The notes under the pieces: generated by a model
Told to the model about the DNA's origin: nothing
Databases searched by the model: none
What the model saw: the letters and a program-made list of their open reading frames with translations, nothing else
Source of the DNA: JAAYBG01 sp964411675
GTDB lineage: Bacteria; Bacillota_I; Bacilli_A; ML615J-28; CAG-698
NCBI GenBank assembly: GCA_964411675.1
Contig: CAYPLR010000055.1
Coordinates: 1-5,088 of the forward strand
DNA: 5,088 nt
Direction: 5' to 3'
Shown: in pieces, positions 1 through 3,331 of the stretch
Layout: every line of letters begins with the position of its first letter
Numbering within the stretch: position 1 is the first letter of the stretch
Position numbers and translations under genes: made by a program

Positions 1-41
1 TTAAGAGTATCGATTAAGTTTTTAGTATCTAGTAAGAACAT
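1..41 (-). CDS. Start of an unidentified gene downstream of the decarboxylase beta subunit (partial, runs off the window)
   Basis: An ATG at position 41, reading leftwards, opens a frame that stays open to the window edge and gives MFLLDTKNLIDTL. It is preceded by a perfect AGGAGG ribosome binding site at the usual distance and begins 12 bases after the stop codon of the beta-subunit gene, so it is very probably co-transcribed and co-translated with it. Thirteen residues are too few to assign a family. They do not resemble the usual start of a decarboxylase alpha subunit (a TIM-barrel start with a D-T-x-L-R-D type motif) or a biotin-carrier domain, but this is weak negative evidence. The call as a real gene rests on the binding site and spacing, not on the protein. 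Confidence 0.7.
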   Translation of the reverse strand, partial: MFLLDTKNLIDTL

Positions 42-44
42 GTT

Positions 45-52
45 GACCTCCT
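45..52 (-). promoter_or_regulatory. Ribosome binding site of the leftmost partial gene
   Basis: On the minus strand this reads AGGAGGTC, with 3 bases between it and the ATG at 41 (5 bases counted from the AGGAGG core). It lies in the 12-base gap after the beta-subunit stop codon. The full AGGAGG core is stronger than the AAAGGAG of the beta-subunit gene itself and is the main reason to accept the downstream partial gene. Confidence 0.8.
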
Positions 53-53
53 A

Positions 54-1196
54 TTATAATAAGTATGGTACGATGGAAAGAATAATTCCACCGGCCAATA
101 CTGAAGCGATTTGTCCTGCAACGTTTGCTGAAACAGCATGCATTAATAAGTGATTTTCTGGATCTGCTTCAATTCCCATTTTTTGAACCACTCTCGCTGA
201 CATTGGGAAAGCAGAAATACCAGCAGCTCCAATCATTGGATTGATCTTATTCTTAGAGAATAAGTTCAAGAACTTCGCAAATAGTACCCCACCAATCGTG
301 TCAAACACAAAGGCGAACAAGCCAAGACCCATAACAACTAATGTCTGCCATGTAACGAAAGCATCTGCTGTCATTTTGAAGGAAATAGTAATACCTAATA
401 ATAAAGTGATTAAGTTTACAAGAGTATTGCTAGCTGTTTCGCTTAAGCTTCTTAATACACCACATTCTTTTAGAAGATTTCCAAACATTAAGAAACCAAC
501 TAAGGCTAAAGATGCAGGGGCGATTAATCCAGAAACAATCGTAACCGCGATTGGGAAAATAATTTTTGCTGTTTGAGTAACATTTTTTGGATTGTAAGGC
601 ATTCTAATTTTTCGTTCTTCCTTGGTTGTAACCAATTTAATTGCAAATGGTTGAATCGAAGGAACTAAAGCCATATAAGAATATGCTGCAACCATTATCG
701 CTGGAAGATAATTACTATCTAAGATTTGAGCGACTAAAATGGATGTTGGTCCATCAGCAGCACCAATGATTCCAATCGAAGCCGCATCTTTTAAATCAAA
801 GAAGAAGCCAGCAACAATAATGGTAATGAAAATACCAAATTGAGCAGCAGCCCCAAAGAAGATAAGCTTTGGATTGGATAGTAATGGACCAAAGTCAATC
901 ATAGCCCCAATACCAATGAATAGAAGTAGTGGGAAAATTTCAGAAGCTTCAATTCCAACTTCGAATAACCATTCGATAGCTCCAACTGCTTCAATGTTAT
1001 TTCCTAATGTCTGGTTTAATACTCCAGAAAAAGGTAAATTCACTAAGATGGCACCAAATCCCATTGGTAATAATAACGATGGTTCCATTTTCTTTTTAAT
1101 TGCTAGAAAGATAAGAAGAACTCCTACAGCCATCATGACAATTTGTTGCCATGTGATTGCTTTAAAAGAGTTCAACAAAAACTCAATAAAATTCAT
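54..1196 (-). CDS. oadB: Sodium-translocating decarboxylase beta subunit (oxaloacetate / methylmalonyl-CoA / glutaconyl-CoA type)
   Basis: This is the membrane subunit that decarboxylates carboxybiotin delivered by the alpha subunit and couples this to Na+ export, storing decarboxylation energy as a sodium gradient. The 380-residue protein is full length for the family and almost wholly hydrophobic, with segments near 18-34, 87-105, 110-132, 138-158 and several more to the C-terminus. The family hallmarks are present: GIIGAADGPTS around D148, NPMIGAAGISAFPMSARV at 319-336, and HAVSANVAG around N358. By my alignment from memory, D148, N319, G323, S328, R335 and N358 match Klebsiella OadB residues D203, N373, G377, S382, R389 and N412 with an almost constant offset of 54-55, so the catalytic and ion-binding set looks intact. 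The first motif has GAADGPT where GGADGPT is commoner. The start is fixed by AAAGGAG upstream and a good promoter. Sequence alone does not separate OadB from MmdB or GcdB, so the symbol stands for the family. Confidence 0.93.
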   Translation of the reverse strand: MNFIEFLLNSFKAITWQQIVMMAVGVLLIFLAIKKKMEPSLLLPMGFGAILVNLPFSGVLNQTLGNNIEAVGAIEWLFEVGIEASEIFPLLLFIGIGAMIDFGPLLSNPKLIFFGAAAQFGIFITIIVAGFFFDLKDAASIGIIGAADGPTSILVAQILDSNYLPAIMVAAYSYMALVPSIQPFAIKLVTTKEERKIRMPYNPKNVTQTAKIIFPIAVTIVSGLIAPASLALVGFLMFGNLLKECGVLRSLSETASNTLVNLITLLLGITISFKMTADAFVTWQTLVVMGLGLFAFVFDTIGGVLFAKFLNLFSKNKINPMIGAAGISAFPMSARVVQKMGIEADPENHLLMHAVSANVAGQIASVLAGGIILSIVPYLL

Positions 1197-1202
1197 AGTT
1201 TG

Positions 1203-1209
1203 CTCCTTT
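1203..1209 (-). promoter_or_regulatory. Ribosome binding site of the decarboxylase beta-subunit gene
   Basis: On the minus strand this reads AAAGGAG, followed by six bases and then the ATG at 1196. It fixes the start of the 380-residue protein; no better upstream start is in frame. Confidence 0.8.
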
Positions 1210-1264
1210 GTATGTATTCGCTTTATAACAATATCGTTGATAAATTATAAAAGCTCATTGCTAT

Positions 1265-1293
1265 ATTTTACAATAATTTACCTAATAAGTCAA
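1265..1293 (-). promoter_or_regulatory. Sigma-A type promoter of the decarboxylase operon
   Basis: Read on the minus strand, a -35 box TTGACT (1293-1288) and a -10 box TAAAAT (1270-1265) are separated by exactly 17 bp. Each box has one mismatch to consensus. The expected start is near 1258, giving an untranslated leader of about 60 nt before the ATG at 1196. A dyad covers the -35 box (see 1284-1301). No start site has been mapped; this is a sequence match only. Confidence 0.75.
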
Positions 1294-1301
1294 CGCTTAT
1301 T
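1284..1301. promoter_or_regulatory. Candidate operator: dyad over the -35 box of the decarboxylase promoter
   Basis: AATAAG, six bases, then CTTATT form a perfect 6-bp inverted repeat whose centre lies in the -35 hexamer (1288-1293). A protein bound here would block RNA polymerase, so a repressor site is the natural inference. The half-sites are AT-only except for one base pair, in AT-rich DNA, so chance is a real alternative. Confidence 0.35.
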
Positions 1302-1306
1302 TCTTT

Positions 1307-1328
1307 CCCCTATTCGTTGTGATAAGGG
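1307..1328. promoter_or_regulatory. Candidate activator site: GC-containing dyad upstream of the decarboxylase promoter
   Basis: CCCCTAT and ATAAGGG form a 7-bp inverted repeat with one internal mismatch (1310 against 1325) and an 8-base spacer. It is centred about 60 bases upstream of the expected decarboxylase start, where activators commonly bind. Runs of C and G stand out in an otherwise very AT-rich spacer. No known regulator consensus is recognised. Confidence 0.3.
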
Positions 1329-1337
1329 TGCTTTCTC

Positions 1338-1451
1338 ACTAAAATGAAGGATAGTAAACAAATAAAAATAAAAAAACTCGATATAAAATCGAGTCTTCAA
1401 GTAATAAAAGAAGAAAAGAAGGGATGAACTAATGATGCTTTTCATTTTAGT
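1338..1451. repeat. 11-bp inverted repeat in mirror position upstream of both divergent promoters
   Basis: ACTAAAATGAA at 1338-1348 is repeated as its exact reverse complement, TTCATTTTAGT, at 1441-1451, 92 bases away. Read towards each gene, both copies have the same orientation and are centred about 82-85 bases upstream of the predicted start sites at about 1258 (minus) and 1528 (plus). Related shorter matches occur elsewhere (TTCATTTTAG at 2759-2768 inside the permease gene, TTCATTTTA at 3295-3303), so the word itself is not rare here. A shared regulatory site is only a possibility. Confidence 0.4.
1361..1394 (-). terminator. Intrinsic terminator for leftward transcription with no visible gene feeding it
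   Basis: ACTCGAT (1376-1382) and ATCGAGT (1388-1394) make a perfect 7-bp stem with a 5-base loop. Read on the minus strand, the stem runs into seven T residues (1376-1370) and then further T-rich sequence, the classic intrinsic terminator layout. On the plus strand the hairpin is followed by CTTCAAG with no T run, so it works in one direction only. It lies upstream of the decarboxylase promoter, so it would not end that operon. It would stop leftward transcripts that start between here and the ABC genes, or antisense transcripts from the ABC operon. Confidence 0.7.
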
Positions 1452-1453
1452 TT

Positions 1454-1485
1454 AAAAAAATACAAAAAAATATTAAAAAATACAA
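1454..1485 (+). promoter_or_regulatory. Phased A-tracts (curved DNA / UP-element-like) upstream of the ABC promoter
   Basis: A-runs occupy 1454-1460 (7), 1464-1470 (7) and 1475-1480 (6), with a weaker AAA at 1483-1485. Their centres are about 10 bp apart, one helical turn, which predicts intrinsic bending towards one side. They end 13 bases before the -35 hexamer at 1493, so the nearest tract is close to where the RNA polymerase alpha subunit contacts UP elements. Confidence 0.5.
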
Positions 1486-1492
1486 ATAATTC

Positions 1493-1521
1493 TTGACCAT
1501 GAAAAACATAAATGGTATAAT
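1493..1521 (+). promoter_or_regulatory. Strong sigma-A promoter of the ABC exporter operon
   Basis: TTGACC (1493-1498), a 17-bp spacer and a perfect TATAAT (1516-1521). The three bases before the -10 are TGG, which makes an extended -10 element (TGnTATAAT). The expected start is near 1528, leaving a leader of about 28 nt. Together with the upstream A-tracts this looks like an efficient promoter. Confidence 0.85.
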
Positions 1522-1541
1522 AAATATATAAAATACTTACG

Positions 1542-1548
1542 AAGGGAG
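1542..1548 (+). promoter_or_regulatory. Ribosome binding site of the ABC ATPase gene
   Basis: AAGGGAG lies eight bases before the ATG at 1557. Another ATG at 1549 is closer to the site but its frame hits TGA after three codons, so 1557 is the start. Confidence 0.75.
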
Positions 1549-1556
1549 ATGAAACG

Positions 1557-2468
1557 ATGAATGCCATAGAAATTAGACAACTTACCAAACAATATCCCCG
1601 CATTCTTGCGATTGACAATCTATCTTTAGATATGAAAGAAGGAGAGATTTTTGCTTTACTAGGTCATAATGGTGCTGGTAAAACAACATTAATCAAAATT
1701 TTATCGTGCTTATTAAAACAAACAAAAGGAAATGTTACAATTTTAGGAAAAGATATCAAAAGTAACATGACCTATTTAAAAGGACAATTTAATATTTCTC
1801 CTCAAGAGACAGCCATTGCCCCAAATTTAACTTTATTTGAAAACTTGGATCTCATGGCTAAGTTATATGGGTGTGATAAAATTGTTGCCAAAGCAAAAGC
1901 CAATGAGCTATTGATGCGATTTTCTTTAGAAGAAAGAGCAAACGATCGAGCCAAAACCTTATCGGGAGGAATGCAGCGTAAACTTAGCCTTGCCATGGCA
2001 CTCATCTCTAATCCAAAGATCCTCTTTTTAGATGAACCGACTTTAGGATTAGATCCCGAAGCAAGAAGGGAACTTTGGAATCAAATTCTTCAATTAAAAA
2101 AACAAACAACAATTCTTCTTACGACTCATTATTTAGAAGAAGCCGATTATCTAGCCGATACGATTGCGATTATGAAGCAAGGAAGACTAGTAGCCATTGG
2201 GACTTCTCATGAATTAAAAGAAAAGTATTTCTCTAAAAAAGTAGTATGTATCAATGCGAAAGGAATTCATGAAGCATTACTTCAAGAACTAAGAGGAAAA
2301 TACCAAGAAGTTAGTATCAATGAGAATGAAATCACCATCAAACAGGATAATCTCGATTACAATGAATTGTTATCGACATTCATGAATCATCATGTTGTCA
2401 TTGATCGAATCACCAACAAAGAAGCAAGCTTAGATGATGTTTATCTAGCGATTAATCGAGGTGAATAA
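1557..2468 (+). CDS. ABC transporter ATP-binding protein (ABC-2 / CcmA-DrrA type exporter ATPase)
   Basis: This cytoplasmic ATPase would power the permease encoded directly downstream. All nucleotide-binding motifs are intact in the 303 residues: Walker A GHNGAGKT (36-43), Q-loop SPQET with Q83, signature LSGGMQ (135-140), Walker B ILFLDE (155-160) with catalytic E160, D-loop LGLD (163-166), and switch histidine H191 in LTTHYLEEAD. The core fills about 1-220. The remaining 80 or so residues form the C-terminal extension usual in drug, antibiotic and lipid exporters of this family. Family members are typically about 300 residues, so it is complete. A working exporter would be a dimer of this chain with two permease chains. 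The substrate cannot be read from the sequence. Translation overlaps the permease signal: its last codons contain the permease ribosome binding site, implying coupling. Confidence 0.95.
   Translation: MNAIEIRQLTKQYPRILAIDNLSLDMKEGEIFALLGHNGAGKTTLIKILSCLLKQTKGNVTILGKDIKSNMTYLKGQFNISPQETAIAPNLTLFENLDLMAKLYGCDKIVAKAKANELLMRFSLEERANDRAKTLSGGMQRKLSLAMALISNPKILFLDEPTLGLDPEARRELWNQILQLKKQTTILLTTHYLEEADYLADTIAIMKQGRLVAIGTSHELKEKYFSKKVVCINAKGIHEALLQELRGKYQEVSINENEITIKQDNLDYNELLSTFMNHHVVIDRITNKEASLDDVYLAINRGE
2458..2464 (+). promoter_or_regulatory. Ribosome binding site of the permease gene, inside the end of the ATPase gene
   Basis: GAGGTGA lies within the last codons of the ATPase gene, six bases before the permease ATG at 2471. 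The ATPase stop codon (2466-2468) sits between it and the start, an arrangement typical of translationally coupled pairs. Confidence 0.65.
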
Positions 2469-2470
2469 CC

Positions 2471-3205
2471 ATGAAAAGTTTCCATATTGCTTCTCGTAAT
2501 TTAAAAGAATTATTACGAGACCCCATTACCTATCTATTAGCAATTCTAGTTCCTATTCTATTGATGATTTTATTCATTACTATTAATAGTAATGCTGGAG
2601 TGAATAGAATTCCTATGTTTGAAGTAGAAATATTAACTCCTGGAATTATTGTCTTTGCTTTTTCTTTTGTTATGATGTTTTTAGGGATGCTATTAACAAG
2701 AGATAGGAAAAGTTCCTTTTTAAATCGCTTGTTTGCAGCACCCATTAAAGCTAGTGATTTCATTTTAGGTTATTTCTTTCCTTTCTTTTTGGTAACAGTA
2801 TTACAACTACTAGCAATTACCATCGTAGCAATGATTGCTGGCTTGTCACTTTCCATAAATTTACTAGTAACCTTAATTCCTTTGTTGCTCATTGCCATAT
2901 TCTCCATTGCTATGGGTATTTTATTTGGATCGCTACTAACAGAAGGACAAATGGGAGGGGTGGGTTCTGTTTTTATCACCATGACTCAACTATTTAGTGG
3001 AGCTTGGATGGATTTGAAAATGGTTGGTGGGTTTCTAGAAAAAGTTGCTTATGCACTTCCCTTTTCCCACGCTATTGATGCAGCAAGACTTGCTATCCAA
3101 GGTGATTTTAGTAGTATGATTCCGGATATTTTATGGGTAATTAGCTATACGATAATTGCCATAATTCTTTCTGTTTTTGCCTTTAAGAAAAATATGTTAC
3201 AATGA
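2471..3205 (+). CDS. ABC-2 type transporter permease
   Basis: This 244-residue membrane protein is the likely transmembrane partner of the ATPase encoded 2 bases upstream. It has the standard ABC-2 layout: a basic amphipathic N-terminus (R9-N-L-K-E-L-L-R-D-P18, the usual start of this family), then six hydrophobic helices near 19-38, 56-75, 97-123, 130-153, 160-178 and 219-238. The TRDRKSSFLNRLFAAPIKASDFILG stretch at about 76-100, between helices 2 and 3, matches the conserved cytoplasmic coupling region of ABC-2 permeases. The segment at about 192-208 (LPFSHAIDAARLAI) is also typical of the family. The length is normal. There is no large extracellular domain, so it is unlike NatB-type or lantibiotic permeases with big loops. 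A drug, toxin or polyketide exporter fits by family; the substrate is not inferable. Confidence 0.93.
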   Translation: MKSFHIASRNLKELLRDPITYLLAILVPILLMILFITINSNAGVNRIPMFEVEILTPGIIVFAFSFVMMFLGMLLTRDRKSSFLNRLFAAPIKASDFILGYFFPFFLVTVLQLLAITIVAMIAGLSLSINLLVTLIPLLLIAIFSIAMGILFGSLLTEGQMGGVGSVFITMTQLFSGAWMDLKMVGGFLEKVAYALPFSHAIDAARLAIQGDFSSMIPDILWVISYTIIAIILSVFAFKKNMLQ

Positions 3206-3235
3206 CCATATCTAACCGATATGGTTTTTTATTTT
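3205..3235 (+). terminator. Intrinsic terminator of the ABC exporter operon
   Basis: ACCATATC (3205-3212) and GATATGGT (3218-3225) form a perfect 8-bp stem with a 5-base loop, followed by a T run (3225-3230) and ATTTT. The stem begins on the last base of the permease TGA stop codon, so there is no 3' untranslated space. It separates the exporter from the PAS-GGDEF gene. Confidence 0.88.
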
Positions 3236-3246
3236 CAAAATAAAAA

Positions 3247-3275
3247 TTTACAAACCGTAAAAAGTGGGTTATAAT
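3247..3275 (+). promoter_or_regulatory. Sigma-A promoter of the PAS-GGDEF gene
   Basis: TTTACA (3247-3252), a 17-bp spacer and a perfect TATAAT (3270-3275). The expected start is near 3282, giving a leader of about 50 nt. It lies just after the exporter terminator, so the sensor gene is a separate transcription unit. Confidence 0.8.
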
Positions 3276-3283
3276 ACTAGTAT
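3274..3283. promoter_or_regulatory. Candidate operator: palindrome at the start site of the PAS-GGDEF gene
   Basis: ATACTAGTAT is a perfect 10-bp palindrome covering the end of the -10 box and the predicted start site. A bound protein would block initiation. It is short and AT-rich, so it may be chance. Confidence 0.25.
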
Positions 3284-3317
3284 AAGAATACGCTTTCATT
3301 TTATAAAAGATTAAATT

Positions 3318-3324
3318 AGGAGGG
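3318..3324 (+). promoter_or_regulatory. Ribosome binding site of the PAS-GGDEF gene
   Basis: AGGAGGG lies seven bases before the ATG at 3332, a near-perfect site that decides the start. Confidence 0.85.
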
Positions 3325-3331
3325 AATTCAT

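Larger units (their letters stand above)
1197..1556. other. Divergent intergenic region (360 bp) between the decarboxylase and ABC exporter operons
   Basis: No protein gene is supported in this stretch. From left to right it holds the decarboxylase leader and promoter, two dyads at that promoter, one copy of an 11-bp mirror motif, a leftward terminator, a purine-rich stretch (about 1398-1435) in which nothing is recognised, the second motif copy, phased A-tracts, and the ABC promoter and ribosome binding site. The two predicted start sites are about 270 bp apart, so the promoters do not overlap. Confidence 0.7.

Noticed and set aside
1237..1267. A plus-strand promoter TTGATA ... TATATT inside the decarboxylase leader
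   Set aside because: The spacer is 19 bp, the -10 is weak, and no plus-strand gene follows before the ABC promoter.
1319..1339. GTGA...TCAC half-sites resembling a CRP or Rex site
   Set aside because: The 13-base gap between half-sites does not match the spacing of either family's sites.
241..1347. Plus-strand open frames at 241-576 and 874-1347, opposite the decarboxylase gene
   Set aside because: They are antisense to a highly conserved gene, lack ribosome binding sites and have no recognisable protein features.
1290..1445. A 51-codon minus-strand open frame (MKSIISSSLL...) in the intergenic region
   Set aside because: It has no ribosome binding site (T/A runs precede its ATG), runs straight through the terminator hairpin and T-tract, and ends in the decarboxylase -35 box. 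Its Phe/Tyr-rich content just reflects the T-rich strand.
1548..1562. A CcpA cre-like sequence (TGAAACGATGAAT) at the ABC start
   Set aside because: Spacing around the central CG is one base short of the cre consensus and the second half does not match.
1802..2982. Minus-strand open frames opposite the ABC ATPase and permease (1802-2005, 2530-2763, 2770-2982)
   Set aside because: They are reverse-strand shadows of clearly conserved genes, without ribosome binding sites or independent support. The frame at 3694-3906 opposite the PAS gene is rejected for the same reason.
1557..3205. Assignment of the ABC pair as a NatAB-type sodium exporter, suggested by the neighbouring sodium-pumping decarboxylase
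   Set aside because: The permease has 244 residues and no large extracellular domain, unlike NatB. The genes are divergent and the motifs are generic to ABC-2 exporters.
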